Positions 1 through 9,404 of a stretch of DNA of 64,000 bases are shown here, in pieces. Where the stretch lies: assembly GCA_963575655.1 (NCBI GenBank), contig CAUYTY010000206.1:26616-90615 (forward strand). The letters are read 5' to 3'. The notes below the pieces were generated by a model. That model was not told where the DNA came from. It was given only the letters and a program-made list of their open reading frames with translations, and ran no database searches. A program made the position numbers and the translations under genes. Origin of the DNA: Gammaproteobacteria bacterium (GTDB lineage: Bacteria > Pseudomonadota > Gammaproteobacteria > CAIRSR01). Every line of letters begins with the position of its first letter. The stretch's first letter is position 1.

Positions 1-339
1 GAACTTCCCAACGAAGACGACGAAACCCAAACCAAAAATCCAGAATCCACTAAAGACAATCGTCTGGGTTTAGTGGTCATGGACCCCACGGCGGAACAAC
101 GTTCTGAATTGAATATCAAAGAAGAGGGTGGCGTATTAGTAAAAGAAATAGCTGATGGCCCCGCCCGCCACGCCGGATTGCGTCAAGGAGACATCATCCT
201 ATCGATCAATCATACGCGGGTTTCAAACGCTGCCAACTTCCGAAATATGGTTAAAGAGTTGCCGGGAGGCAAGACGGTGCCTTTATTGGTTCAACGGTCT
301 GGAGGACCGATCTTTATGGCCATCAAGGTACCCGAGTAA
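1..339 (+). CDS. HtrA/DegQ-type periplasmic serine protease, C-terminal part (PDZ domain)
   Basis: The reading frame is open from base 1, so this is the 3' end of a gene that starts outside the window. The visible 112 residues start with an acidic linker. A C-terminal PDZ domain follows, with the typical features GGVLVKEIADGPA, an AGLRQGDII carboxylate-binding-loop region and a final beta strand ending in KVPE. This arrangement matches the second PDZ domain of Do/DegQ/MucD proteases, which degrade or refold damaged envelope proteins. The trypsin-like catalytic domain is not in the window, so the protease call rests only on the PDZ domain. An inverted repeat lies 21 bases after the stop and may act as a terminator. 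Confidence 0.8.
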   Translation, partial: ELPNEDDETQTKNPESTKDNRLGLVVMDPTAEQRSELNIKEEGGVLVKEIADGPARHAGLRQGDIILSINHTRVSNAANFRNMVKELPGGKTVPLLVQRSGGPIFMAIKVPE

Positions 340-359
340 CTGAAATCTAACCATTCGAT

Positions 360-398
360 AATCGTTCATCCCCTCCCAACGGGAGGAGATGAACGATT
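360..398. terminator. Palindromic intergenic element, possible bidirectional terminator
   Basis: Arms 360-377 and 381-398 are complementary except for one mismatch, with a 3-base loop. The core is CCCTCCC-AAC-GGGAGG flanked by AATCGTTCATC and its complement. The element lies between two convergent genes (HtrA-like on plus, ABC exporter on minus), a natural place for a shared terminator, but there is no clear T-run. Related palindromes occur near 9.4, 19.17, 20.24 and 48.75 kb, so it is also a member of a dispersed family. Confidence 0.6.
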
Positions 399-413
399 AC
401 CCCTCCCACCTAT

Positions 414-2219
414 TCATAAAATTGGTTGCGAATCATCCTCCTGCTCTTCTTGTTGTAGCATCCACAAATAAGCATAGAGCCCGCCCTGAGCGAGTAATTC
501 GCGATGGTTACCACGTTCTTTGATTCGGCCATCTTCCATTACCAGGATCTGGTCGGCATCCATGACGGTAGAAAGGCGGTGGGCGATAACTAGGGTGGTG
601 TGATTCTCGGCGACCTCGGTAAGTGCCGTTAGGATCGCCTGTTCCGAGCGCGAATCTAGGCTTGAAGTAGCTTCATCAAAGACCAAGAGTCGTGGCCCCT
701 TGAGAATTGCCCGAGCAATGGCCACACGCTGCTTCTCGCCACCGGAAAGTTTGAGGCCACGTTCGCCCACCACGGTCTCGTAACCTTGGGGAAGGGTGAG
801 AATGAAATCATGGAGATGGGCGAGGTCGGCGGCGCGTTCCACCTCTTTTCGGGAGGCGTCGGGACGGCCATAGACAATGTTGTAGTAAAGGGTATCGTTA
901 AAGAGCACCGTATCCTGGGGAACAACCGCAATGGCGGCCCGTAAACTATGTTGGGTGACTTGGCGGATATCCACACCATTGATCAATACCCGACCACCAG
1001 TGACATCGTAGAAGCGGAATAGTAACCGAGCCAACGTTGATTTCCCCGCTCCACTCGGTCCTACCACCGCTACTTTGCGTCCAGCGGGAAGCTCGAAATC
1101 CACACTGTAAAGAATGGGACGGTCGGGACTATAGGCAAAATCGACGGACTCAAAGCGTAGTGTCGCGTCTCCGTCGGGTAAGGGTATTGCATTCGGGGCG
1201 TCGAGGACCTCTGGCTTTTGATCCAACAGATTCAACATCTGCTCCATGTCTGCCAGGGCATGTTTGAACTGGCTGTAGACCACACCGAGAAAGTTCAAGG
1301 GAATAAAAAGTTGGATGAGAAAGGCGTTGACTAGCACCAGGTCGCCAATGGTCATCTGTCCCGCGACTACACCCTGTGCGGCGAGCAGCATCACCCCCGT
1401 CACGCCAAAGGCAATGATGCTACTCTGCCCTGCGTTGAGCGCCCCCAACGAAGTTTGAGTCTTTACTGCCGCGTCTTCCCACTGCGCCAGAGTGTCATCG
1501 TAACGGCGCAGCTCGTGGGGCTCATTACCGAAACATTTCACCGTCTCGTAGTTGACCAAGGAATCCACCGCCTGAGAGCTGGCCTCGGATTCCAGAATAT
1601 TCATGCGATGGCGAAATGGCATCCGCCAATTGGTGGTAATAAAGGTGAAGATGATATAAAGGACCACCGAGCCAAAGGTAACCAAGGCAAACCAAGGGTT
1701 GTAGCGACCGAGCAAGATGGCAGTGATCAGTACAATCTCCACCAAGGTGGGGAGAATACTAAAGGCCAGGTAGTTGAGGAGCGCGCTGACGCTATGGGTA
1801 CCGCGGTCAATATCTCGGGTGAGTGCCCCGGTGCGTCGCTCCAGATGGTAGCGCAGGCTGAGCGCATGGAGGTGAGAGAGGACCTGGAGAGAAACCTTGC
1901 GCATCGCACGATGGCGCACGCGGGCGAAGAGACTATCGCGCAACTCATTGAAGATCGAGGCAGATAATCGTAGTGCACCATAAGTGGCCAACACGGCCAG
2001 AGGTACGACCAGTGGCGCCTGTCCGGTTGGGCCGAGACGGTCTACCAGCTCCTTGAGGGCCAGAGGTACGCCAACGTTGGCGATCTTGGACACGACCAAG
2101 GCAATGAGGGCGACGAGAACACGACCCCGATAATCCCAGAGAAAGGGAAGCAGGGCACGAACCGTGCCCCAATCGTTGCGAATGGCGGGAAGTGTGGTGT
2201 GGTGATCGTAACGCATCAT
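414..2219 (-). CDS. ABC exporter of the Atm1/HMT1 type (fused permease-ATPase)
   Basis: This 601-residue half-transporter has an N-terminal six-helix membrane domain (about residues 20-330) and a C-terminal nucleotide-binding domain. ATPase motifs are complete: Walker A GPSGAGKST at 387-395, Q-loop VVPQD near 435, signature LSGGEKQ at 491-497, Walker B VFDEATSSLD at 513-522 and the switch histidine in AHRLST near 547. The NYETVKCFGNE stretch in the membrane domain is characteristic of the Atm1/ABCB7/HMT1 group. Members export glutathione-linked sulfur or metal conjugates and act as homodimers in the inner membrane. The start is the first of two adjacent ATG codons and overlaps the stop of a 55-codon upstream ORF, suggesting translational coupling. 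Substrate is not visible from sequence. Confidence 0.9.
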   Translation of the reverse strand: MMRYDHHTTLPAIRNDWGTVRALLPFLWDYRGRVLVALIALVVSKIANVGVPLALKELVDRLGPTGQAPLVVPLAVLATYGALRLSASIFNELRDSLFARVRHRAMRKVSLQVLSHLHALSLRYHLERRTGALTRDIDRGTHSVSALLNYLAFSILPTLVEIVLITAILLGRYNPWFALVTFGSVVLYIIFTFITTNWRMPFRHRMNILESEASSQAVDSLVNYETVKCFGNEPHELRRYDDTLAQWEDAAVKTQTSLGALNAGQSSIIAFGVTGVMLLAAQGVVAGQMTIGDLVLVNAFLIQLFIPLNFLGVVYSQFKHALADMEQMLNLLDQKPEVLDAPNAIPLPDGDATLRFESVDFAYSPDRPILYSVDFELPAGRKVAVVGPSGAGKSTLARLLFRFYDVTGGRVLINGVDIRQVTQHSLRAAIAVVPQDTVLFNDTLYYNIVYGRPDASRKEVERAADLAHLHDFILTLPQGYETVVGERGLKLSGGEKQRVAIARAILKGPRLLVFDEATSSLDSRSEQAILTALTEVAENHTTLVIAHRLSTVMDADQILVMEDGRIKERGNHRELLAQGGLYAYLWMLQQEEQEDDSQPIL

Positions 2220-2383
2220 GGGCGACCGCCTCGCAGCGATTGCACAGCGAGGATGATTGATAACTCTGGAGCTTCTTCACGTAGACCAGTCATCAGCTGC
2301 TTGCTGCGATATTGCCTGAACGCGGGGGAGAGTTCTATCACGACTTCAGGGGGCACTTTGGTAACCTTGTGTAGTTCTGTCAT
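2216..2383 (-). CDS. Small 55-residue protein overlapping the ABC exporter start
   Basis: An ATG at 2383 opens a 55-codon frame that ends in TGA overlapping the first ATG of the exporter in an ATGA arrangement. The peptide starts MTELHKVTKVPPEVV and contains ELSPAFRQYR and a C-terminal SLRGGRP. It has no signal peptide or membrane segment, and I do not recognise a family. The coupling-type overlap and the lack of another gene in this gap argue that it may be translated. The ribosome-binding site is weak, and the frame could be fortuitous. Confidence 0.4.
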   Translation of the reverse strand: MTELHKVTKVPPEVVIELSPAFRQYRSKQLMTGLREEAPELSIILAVQSLRGGRP

Positions 2384-2460
2384 TGGGGTGCGCTGCTAAC
2401 CGGGTAGAATATCGTACTTTTTCATAGTCGCTTCGATAGTTACTAACAAAGGTTCTTGTC

Positions 2461-2808
2461 ATGCGCAGAGAGTTTTGGTTCGGCTTCGTCCTGATCCTAT
2501 CCCTTGAGGCACCAGTGGCTGCCCAGCCTATGCAAGGCCAAGAGCTATACGATTATCTGGAGGAATATATCAAGGTTAAGAGTGATAACGAGGGCAACCC
2601 AATCAAGGCGGGTATGTTTTTGGGTTATGTGCGGGGAGTATTGGATGCCTTGGAGGGAACCGCTTTATGTCTTCCTAATAATGCCCCCATAGAGCATTTG
2701 ATCCAACAGGTTGCTCAACATATCCATAAACATCCCCCCTCGCAGCGAACCGTTGCCCGCAATTTAGTATTCGATGCCTTGCGCAACCAATTTGCCTGTC
2801 AACGGTAG
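2461..2808 (+). CDS. Rap1a/Tai-like small exported protein
   Basis: This 115-residue protein starts with a cleavable signal peptide (MRREFWFGFVLILSLEAPVAA). The mature part has the pattern of the Rap1a/Tai domain family: GMFLGYVRGVLDAL, then a cysteine in LCLPNN, and near the end LVFDALRNQFACQR with the second cysteine. The two conserved cysteines probably form a disulfide in the periplasm. Founding members are immunity proteins against type VI secretion amidase effectors. Many relatives, like this one, stand alone with no effector gene beside them, so an immunity role cannot be claimed. The gene is monocistronic and converges with the adhesin gene downstream. Confidence 0.7.
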   Translation: MRREFWFGFVLILSLEAPVAAQPMQGQELYDYLEEYIKVKSDNEGNPIKAGMFLGYVRGVLDALEGTALCLPNNAPIEHLIQQVAQHIHKHPPSQRTVARNLVFDALRNQFACQR

Positions 2809-2839
2809 TTTTCTATTCACATCACACAGATATGAAGTT

Positions 2840-5503
2840 TTAAAACAATAGTAGATCACCACGTTTTGGCCTCATCCCACCACGCCCCTTACTGGTAAGT
2901 GAACTTCCGATACTCAAGGTACAATAGTCTTGATCAATAATACCAGTATCGAATCGTGGACTATCGAAATTGGCGATAATCCCACTGATATTTAATTGTG
3001 GTGCAGTAACATTCAGCGTACCGTTGATACCTGTTGCCGAAGCAGCCTGGATGACATTAAAACCAAAAACATTTTGAATCCAATGAATGGGGGTGTTTCC
3101 TCCCATCGCCAATGTACTACCGCTGAGGATTAACGTATTTAATGCCAGCGTAATATCTCCGCCGAAGCCGCCACGGGCATTGGCTTGAATAAAGCCATTA
3201 TCCATAAGCAACATACGCGCATTCACTGCAATATCTCCACCATTGCTGTTGGTACCGCTGGCGGTAGTCTTGATTCCTGAATTTTGCAGATTAATGAATT
3301 CTCCGCCACCAATAGTGATAGAACCGCCGTTACCGGTTTTGGCGAGGGTCGAAATATACGAGGAATTCAGGGTCAACCAGTGAGAAAAGTTGATCGCAAT
3401 ACTTCCCGCCCCGGCACTTCCCGTCGAATTAGTCGTAATGGAGCTATTCCGTAGAGAGAGATTGGGTGTGTTCAGCGTAATCGATCCCGGAACAGCGGCA
3501 GCATCCACAACCCTTGCCTCATTCGCGATGCTGATTTCTCCGTCCACTAAACGAATCGCATCACGAGCAGTAACGACAATCTGGCCGGTTCTTCCGCTGG
3601 AATTCTTCCCCCAGGACGCAGAGGAGATCAAACCACTATTGCGAATGTCCAACGCTTTTGCGTTCACGGCCACCGTACCCGCCTTTCCGGTATTATAAGT
3701 CAGGCTGGAGATCATTCCTGCATCACTGATGAGCATATCTCCCTTTGAGGTAACTGATACCATTCCGGCGTTACCATTGCCGATGGTTTCCGAGAAGATT
3801 CCTGTCTGGTGAGTAAAGCCATGCTCGATACTTAATTTATCGTTGCCGATAACAGTTACGGTACCCGCTTTTCCAGAGCCCCAGGTTGAGCTTGAAATCA
3901 TACCACCATCGACGATCGATATCCTTCCTTTGGAAGAAATCGATACTGTTCCGGCGTTACCTTTACCGAGGTTGGCCTCCGAAAAAATTCCGGTCGCCCA
4001 ATTCGCGCCTTGATGACCAATAGTCAATCCACCTTGGGTTGCAACCTTCACGACCCCCGCTTTACCGGAACTCCAGGTTGAACTAGAGATCATTCCGCCA
4101 TTGACAATAGACATATTACTCTGAGCACTAACCGACACCCTTCCAGCATTACCACTACTACCTGGATAGGCCTGTGAAGAGATGCCTGTTTCCCAATCAG
4201 GATAATCTTGGCTATCAATAGTAAGATGCCCCTTGCTGGTAACTGTTACGCTACCAGCCTTGCCGGCAGTCCAGGTCGAACTAGAGATCACTCCACCATT
4301 GACAATAGACATATCACCTTTCGAGGTAACTGACACCATTCCTGCGTTTCCGTTACCTAAATAAGCCTCTGAAAGAATACCGGTTTCCTCATCAGAGTTT
4401 TTATTATCAATCGACAGATTGCCTTTGCTGGTAACGGTCACAGCGCCTGCTTGGCCCGCGCCATGAGTCAAGCTGGCAATCATTCCGCCATGGACGATGG
4501 CCATATCTCCTTGCGAAACCACTGCCACCCCCCCGGCCTTTCCAGAACGGAAGGAATTAGCGGTAATTCTACTTTTATCGATGGTTAAGGAACTGTTTCC
4601 GGTGCGAAGATTAATTCCCTGACCGTCGCGCGCATCGCGTGCCCCCGTGTTATCGACGAACAAATTGCTCCTTGTGATGGTCATTTCCCCGCCACGCAAG
4701 ATCAAACGTCCTGCGCCATTGCCACTACTGTCGATGATACTGGAATTGATCCGGAGAATGCCATGCGTAATTGGCACCGCGCCAGATATGGATACATCCC
4801 TATCTCTTGCCCCGACGGCTACGATCCGAACCGTTCCGGCGATTGCTTTCAATATGGAATTGTTTTTGATCGTAATGTTTGCAGCGCTCAGATCCAGCGA
4901 TTGTTCCGGCTTAACGATCAATTTAGCGCCATTAATCTGGATCAGACCGTTAGTGGCAGGAGAAGTGGCTAGGAAACCGAAGGCGGCGGGGGCCGCGCTA
5001 GTTAATGTGCTAATCGTGGAGGCGTTAGCACTGTAGACCGTCCTTCCTTGGAATTTTAATTGGGCTGCCGTACTCATGTGAAACGCTGCTGGCACATCGA
5101 TACGTGCGTGTTCCCCGAAGATGGTACCGTTAGGGTTGATAAAATAGAAATTGGCATGTCCTCCTGGCGTAGATCGCAACACTCCGTTAATATAAGAAGC
5201 AGAGTCGCCGGTCACACGTGAGATAACGTTATCCAACGAGTTACTGATATTTTCGGTAAAGGTAACAACCTGACCACGGTTGACATTAAATTGTGAGAAG
5301 CTGTGAAATAAATTATTACCGACCGTCACACCCAGCGTTTGGGGGATAGTGACCTGGGTCCCCTTTAGATCCAGCGATGCTCCCACGGTGCCATCAGTAG
5401 TGATACCACCAATCGCCCAAACAATGTTCGTAAAGAACCATAATTCTATACCAGTGCACACTGGAATCGTCCGTTGAAAACATGTTTTAGTTTCTCGGTT
5501 CAT
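2840..5503 (-). CDS. Filamentous-haemagglutinin-type TpsA exoprotein
   Basis: This is a secreted beta-helix adhesin of the two-partner secretion type. After a signal-like N-terminus comes the TPS transport domain: a GNNLFHSFSQFNVNRGQ motif, then NVISRVTG and FYFINPNGTIFGEHARIDVP, the classical haemagglutinin N-terminal signatures. The rest is a long beta-helix. About five degenerate ~63-residue repeats lie in the middle, each with a GNAGxVSVTSKG-type strand, an SIVxGGMISSSTW turn and an ETGI(L/S/F)SE element. I chose the ATG at 5503 because AGGGAG lies about 6 bases upstream; a further ATG 15 bases upstream lacks this. No TpsB transporter gene is in the window. Relatives are common in cyanobacteria and sulfur-oxidising gammaproteobacteria. 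Confidence 0.85.
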   Translation of the reverse strand: MNRETKTCFQRTIPVCTGIELWFFTNIVWAIGGITTDGTVGASLDLKGTQVTIPQTLGVTVGNNLFHSFSQFNVNRGQVVTFTENISNSLDNVISRVTGDSASYINGVLRSTPGGHANFYFINPNGTIFGEHARIDVPAAFHMSTAAQLKFQGRTVYSANASTISTLTSAAPAAFGFLATSPATNGLIQINGAKLIVKPEQSLDLSAANITIKNNSILKAIAGTVRIVAVGARDRDVSISGAVPITHGILRINSSIIDSSGNGAGRLILRGGEMTITRSNLFVDNTGARDARDGQGINLRTGNSSLTIDKSRITANSFRSGKAGGVAVVSQGDMAIVHGGMIASLTHGAGQAGAVTVTSKGNLSIDNKNSDEETGILSEAYLGNGNAGMVSVTSKGDMSIVNGGVISSSTWTAGKAGSVTVTSKGHLTIDSQDYPDWETGISSQAYPGSSGNAGRVSVSAQSNMSIVNGGMISSSTWSSGKAGVVKVATQGGLTIGHQGANWATGIFSEANLGKGNAGTVSISSKGRISIVDGGMISSSTWGSGKAGTVTVIGNDKLSIEHGFTHQTGIFSETIGNGNAGMVSVTSKGDMLISDAGMISSLTYNTGKAGTVAVNAKALDIRNSGLISSASWGKNSSGRTGQIVVTARDAIRLVDGEISIANEARVVDAAAVPGSITLNTPNLSLRNSSITTNSTGSAGAGSIAINFSHWLTLNSSYISTLAKTGNGGSITIGGGEFINLQNSGIKTTASGTNSNGGDIAVNARMLLMDNGFIQANARGGFGGDITLALNTLILSGSTLAMGGNTPIHWIQNVFGFNVIQAASATGINGTLNVTAPQLNISGIIANFDSPRFDTGIIDQDYCTLSIGSSLTSKGRGGMRPKRGDLLLF

Positions 5504-5943
5504 GATAGCTCCCTGCAATAGCAGTCAATAACTTATTTAACTGGTAACGACCTATCTGGTTCCACCTCACGTCTCTGTGTCCTGGATTCCGACACTCTCT
5601 GCCGGAATGACAACCTAACGGGTTGCAGGTAGTGCCTGGCCGGAAATCGTCCTAGTTTTGCAACGCAGAGGGCGGCAAAACATAAATTTTTAGTTTTCGG
5701 TCAGGTACTAGGTAGCAACTGGACTTCAAGTAATTCCACGCAAGAATAACCACGAGGATGCTAATGCGCAATATCCTACACCAATATAAGACGCTACCGG
5801 AAAACAAGTATTGAATGTTTACCTAGAGCCATGATAATTTCGTAAGGCTAGATTTATTGACCGATCCTCTTAGCTATCATTTTCTATTTTTCCTGGCGAT
5901 AGAAATAATCGCTTACGTTTTCCGTAATTTTGCGGGAGTATCA
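5504..5943. other. Intergenic region with REP-like inverted repeat
   Basis: No convincing gene is seen between the divergent tpsA and pyrD. Around 5580-5612 lies an imperfect palindrome of the ATTCCG...CGGAATGAC type, which recurs near 20.3, 33.0 and 48.7 kb. A partial copy of the TAGGTGGCAACTTGG motif (as TAGGTAGCAACTGGA) sits near 5710. Promoters of both flanking genes must lie here, but no -35/-10 pair stands out. Confidence 0.4.
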
Positions 5944-6969
5944 ATGAGTCCAGACATGTATCCTCTCATCCGTGCATTGCTATTTCGTCTTGATCCAGAG
6001 CTTGCCCACCGCTTTACTCTCGCCACCTTGGCGCGGGCTCATCGGTTGGGCTTGTTAGCAGCTTTTTTGCCACGAAGGGTGGAGTGTCCACGAACGGTAA
6101 TGGGGCTACGTTTTCCCAATCCGGTAGGACTTGCTGCGGGTTTGGATAAAGATGGGGAGTGCCTTGAAGCCCTTGGGGCCTTGGGTTTTGGTTTTGTGGA
6201 GGTGGGTACTGTGACTCCTCGCCCCCAATCCGGCAATCCTCGACCGCGAATGTTTCGTTTAGTTGCCGCTGAGGCTCTCATCAATCGCATGGGTTTTAAC
6301 AATCATGGGGTGGATGCGCTGGTGGAGCGTTTGCGTCGGGTACGTTTCAACGGTGTCCTCGGTATTAATATTGGTAAAAATCGCGACACTCCCCTGGAGT
6401 CTGCGGTAGAGGATTATCTGATCTGCCTGCGTCAGGTTTATCCCTATGCGGACTACGTGGCCGTCAATATCTCTTCCCCGAATACTCCACAATTGCGCCT
6501 CCTCCAAACTGGTGCGGCGCTCTCTCGATTGCTTTCCATTCTCAAATCCGAACAGGGACGCCTCGCAACAGAATACGAACGTACGGTGCCACTCGCCATA
6601 AAAATTGCTCCTGATCTATCGCCCGGCGAAGTGGAAAACCTTGCCCACATCCTATTGGAAGAAGGGATAGATGGAGTTATCGCGACCAATACCACCGTGG
6701 CTCGTGAGGCAGTGGCCCATTTGTGTTACGGAACGGAGGAAGGCGGATTGTCTGGGGCACCCTTGGCAACCCAATCTACTGCTGTGGTGGAAAGGCTCCA
6801 TACCGTCCTTGGTAACCGTATCCCGATTATTGGTGCAGGCGGTATCCTTACACCCGAGGATGCCCTGGCAAAACAGGTAGCAGGCGCATCACTGGTACAA
6901 CTCTATACCGGGCTCATCTACCGTGGTCCTGCGTTGGTGGAAAAGGTCGCCAAGGCATTGTGTGTTTAG
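5944..6969 (+). CDS. pyrD: Dihydroorotate dehydrogenase (quinone), class 2
   Basis: PyrD oxidises dihydroorotate to orotate in pyrimidine synthesis and passes electrons through FMN to membrane quinone. The 341-residue length fits class 2 (about 336). The N-terminal helical extension for membrane and quinone binding is present (MYPLIRALLFRLDPELAHR). It is followed by the barrel motifs NPVGLAAGLDKDGE, INRMGFNNHG, YVAVNISSPNTP with the class 2 catalytic serine, and IIGAGGI near the end. I chose the ATG at 5944 because GGGAG lies 6-10 bases upstream; the frame stays open to a TTG at 5857 without a better site. The gene stands alone. Confidence 0.95.
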   Translation: MSPDMYPLIRALLFRLDPELAHRFTLATLARAHRLGLLAAFLPRRVECPRTVMGLRFPNPVGLAAGLDKDGECLEALGALGFGFVEVGTVTPRPQSGNPRPRMFRLVAAEALINRMGFNNHGVDALVERLRRVRFNGVLGINIGKNRDTPLESAVEDYLICLRQVYPYADYVAVNISSPNTPQLRLLQTGAALSRLLSILKSEQGRLATEYERTVPLAIKIAPDLSPGEVENLAHILLEEGIDGVIATNTTVAREAVAHLCYGTEEGGLSGAPLATQSTAVVERLHTVLGNRIPIIGAGGILTPEDALAKQVAGASLVQLYTGLIYRGPALVEKVAKALCV

Positions 6970-6991
6970 AAATAATCAAAATGGTTTCTGC

Positions 6992-7090
6992 GGCTATCCA
7001 CTTAACCCGCAACACATATTAGCGTATCTGACGAGGGACAGGCGTTTCCATCCGTCTCGCAGATGGCTATCTTCTTAAAAATGTAGGGGG
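6992..7090. repeat. Dispersed intergenic repeat, copy 1 (second copy at 28.2 kb)
   Basis: The stretch starting GGCTATCCACTTAA and running through GCAGATGGCTATC is repeated with scattered mismatches at 28205-28310. There it forms the left part of a 156-bp element with terminal inverted repeats. Here the matching inverted end (TAAATGGATAGCC) lies at 8232-8244, beyond the decayed DUF2167 gene, so the pair may bound a larger unit. Confidence 0.6.
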
Positions 7091-7196
7091 AATGGGTTCA
7101 AAGCGACAGGGCATAGACGCAAAATGTAAGATCTGAGCGCAAGAGAAAACCCGGAGACACCTCAGACGCACCCTTAACCAACGGAGCACTGACATC

Positions 7197-8070
7197 ATGT
7201 TGAATAGCATCTTCCGTATTATTCACTGCTTTAATTCTGGCGGTATTTTCACATGCCCAAGCCGAATTGCCCACAGATTCTGCCGAGTCGGAAATGAAAC
7301 ATGCCCTGGCGGCGGTCATGGCCGCCAAAATTTAAGGACCCCAAGCTATTTCTCTCGGCGATCAGGCAGTCCTTAACATTCAAGAAACCTTTGCATTTAT
7401 TCCCCAGCAAGAGGCTGCTGCCTTCATGCGTGCCATGGGGAATCAGACTGACGAAAGTTTTTACGGACTTGTGATTGGCGAAAAGATAAATGATTTTGTC
7501 AGTATTCGCTTTGAGAATGCTGGCTACGTAAAGGATGACAACGCTAAAGACTGGAACGCCGACGAACTCTTGAAAAATCTCAAGGATGGTACCGAGGAAC
7601 ACCGTCAGCGAGGGATTCCTGAATTCGTGGTCAGTGGCTGGATTGAACCTGCCTACGACATCACCACCCACCGACTGGTATGGTCCGCTGAATTACGGGA
7701 CAAGACACACCCCTTTGAGTGACGATACCGAGTATGGCGCTAACTGCAATACCTATCAACTCGGCCGCGAGGGTTATATCTCCATGAATCTGGTAACCGA
7801 CCTGGCCAATGTAAACGCGCGAAACCCATCGCCCAACAACTCCTATCCGACTTGCAATTCAATGATGGTAAGCGCTACACCAACTTCAATTCTTCCTCCT
7901 ACAAAGTGGCGGAGTATGGGTTGACTACTTTGGTGGGGGGGGATCGCCGCCAAAAAGCTGGGCGTGTTGAGCATGGCGGGGGGGGTCTCGCTAAGTTCGC
8001 CAAGGTTATCACCCTTGCAACCATCGGTGTCGTAGCTGGATTACGCAAGTTCTTTAGCCACAAAACGTAA
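7197..8070 (+). pseudogene. Decayed DUF2167 membrane protein gene
   Basis: Joining frames reconstructs a DUF2167-type protein. It has a signal peptide (SSVLFTALILAVFSHAQA), then an AISLGDQAVLNIQE segment, FIPQQEAAAFMRAMGNQTD, GYVKDDNAKDWNADELL, GWIEPAYDITTHRLVWS, YQLGREGYISMNLVTDL, FNDGKRYTNFNSSSYKVAEYG and a C-terminal membrane segment. At least five lesions break it: a shift near the start, an in-frame TAA at 7333, a shift near 7710, one near 7820, and shifts around the G8-G9 runs at about 7936 and 7980. The function of DUF2167 proteins is unknown. The accumulation of lesions argues for real decay, although the poly-G shifts could be sequencing errors. Confidence 0.8.
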
Positions 8071-8277
8071 AAGATTGGGTGCAGGTCTTACATTTGACAT
8101 TTATATGCTTCTTTTCCGTATGTCTCATTACCTAACTCACGGTCATGTAACTCACGTCAAAATATTAACCCGCTCTGATTAAAGTCGCGGGACATAGATG
8201 CAAAATGTAAAACCTGACTCCAGAAGCTGCCTAAATGGATAGCCAATAGCCGAATAATGGACAGGTAGTAACTTGGA
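8071..8277. other. Intergenic stretch with inverted AGGTCTTACATTT motif
   Basis: The sequence GCAGGTCTTACATTTGAC (about 8084-8101) and an inverted relative GCAAAATGTAAAACCTGAC (about 8200-8218) face each other. A third copy of the second form, GCAAAATGTAAGATCTGAG, lies at about 7120-7138 on the other side of the DUF2167 remnant. The inverted end TAAATGGATAGCC is at 8232-8244. No gene is seen. Confidence 0.45.
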
Positions 8278-9333
8278 TTAATTGGTCGTTGCCCGAATTC
8301 CCACGGGAATCTTTTTGTTTAGACCTATTGCCTGGCGGACCTCACCAAGGGTTTCCATAGCTACCCGCTGAGCGGCTGCACAACCCTCTTCAATAATGTC
8401 GTGTACCCATTCGGTGCGTTCCAGATAATCTTGTGCCCGTTCCCTGAAGGGAGCAGTTTCGGCAAGTACTGCATCGATTACCGGTCGCTTACAATCTAGA
8501 CAACCAATCCCCGCACTACGACAACCCTGTTGAGCCCATGCCTTGGTATCTTCCGCAGAATAGACCTCATGAAACTGCCACACGGGACACTTACTCGGGT
8601 CACCGGGATCGGTACGACGCACTCGGGCTGGGTCGGTGGGCATAGTGCGCAATTTCTTTTCGATCGAGGCTGGTTTTTCGCGCAGAGCGATGGTATTACC
8701 GTAAGACTTCGACATCTTCTGCCCATCCAGACCGGGCATTTTGGAGGCGGGGGTAAGCAGCGCCGCCGGTTCTGGCAAAATGGGGCGTTCGTTGTCCTTT
8801 ACGTAGAGATAATTGAAACGACGTGCCACCTCCCGGGTTAATTCAATGTGCGCTACCTGGTCCTCTCCCACGGGCACCCAGCCCGCTTTATAGATAAGAA
8901 TGTCAGCGGATTGGAGCAACGGATAACCGAGAAAACCGTAGGTTGCAAGGTCGCGACCTCTAAGTCGTTCCTGCTGATCTTTATAACTCGGGACTCGTTC
9001 TAGCCAACTCAGAGGAGTGATCATAGACAAGAGTAAATGGAGTTCCGCATGCTCCGGTACCCGCGATTGGATGAACAATGTCGCAGCGGAGGGATCAATA
9101 CCCGCTGCCAACCAATCAATGACCATATCCCAAAGATTTTCTCCAATAATACCGGGCTCTTCGTAATGGGTGGTCAGGGCGTGCCAATCGGCCACAAAAA
9201 AGAAACACTGGTATTCGCGCTGAAGGCGCAGCCAATTTTTTAATACGCCGTGATAGTGTCCCAAATGAAGCGCACCAGTGGGACGCATACCGGAAAGGAC
9301 ACACCGATTTTGAGGGGCAGGAGCGGTAGGCAT
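8278..9333 (-). CDS. trpS: Tryptophanyl-tRNA synthetase
   Basis: TrpS charges tRNA-Trp with tryptophan in the cytoplasm. This class I synthetase has the HIGH-type motif GALHLGHYHG near the N-terminus, the DWHALTTHY substrate region, PVGEDQVAHIELTRE, and the KMSKS motif in GQKMSKSYGNT. At 351 residues it is close to the usual length. An insertion carrying a CRSAGIGCLDC segment, with a cysteine cluster, lies in the C-terminal half and resembles that of several proteobacterial TrpS proteins. It follows the site-2 protease gene in the same direction, 127 bases downstream; trpS next to this protease is a common gammaproteobacterial order. Confidence 0.95.
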   Translation of the reverse strand: MPTAPAPQNRCVLSGMRPTGALHLGHYHGVLKNWLRLQREYQCFFFVADWHALTTHYEEPGIIGENLWDMVIDWLAAGIDPSAATLFIQSRVPEHAELHLLLSMITPLSWLERVPSYKDQQERLRGRDLATYGFLGYPLLQSADILIYKAGWVPVGEDQVAHIELTREVARRFNYLYVKDNERPILPEPAALLTPASKMPGLDGQKMSKSYGNTIALREKPASIEKKLRTMPTDPARVRRTDPGDPSKCPVWQFHEVYSAEDTKAWAQQGCRSAGIGCLDCKRPVIDAVLAETAPFRERAQDYLERTEWVHDIIEEGCAAAQRVAMETLGEVRQAIGLNKKIPVGIRATTN

Positions 9334-9404
9334 GAGCGAGTAGTCGAAAAGGGTTTAGTAAATTTTAAACTAAGAGGATACCCATGGGGCACGATCAAAC
9401 ACAA

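Noticed and set aside
7098..7328. Minus-strand frame at the start of the DUF2167 remnant
   Set aside because: The plus strand reconstructs a known family across the same bases.
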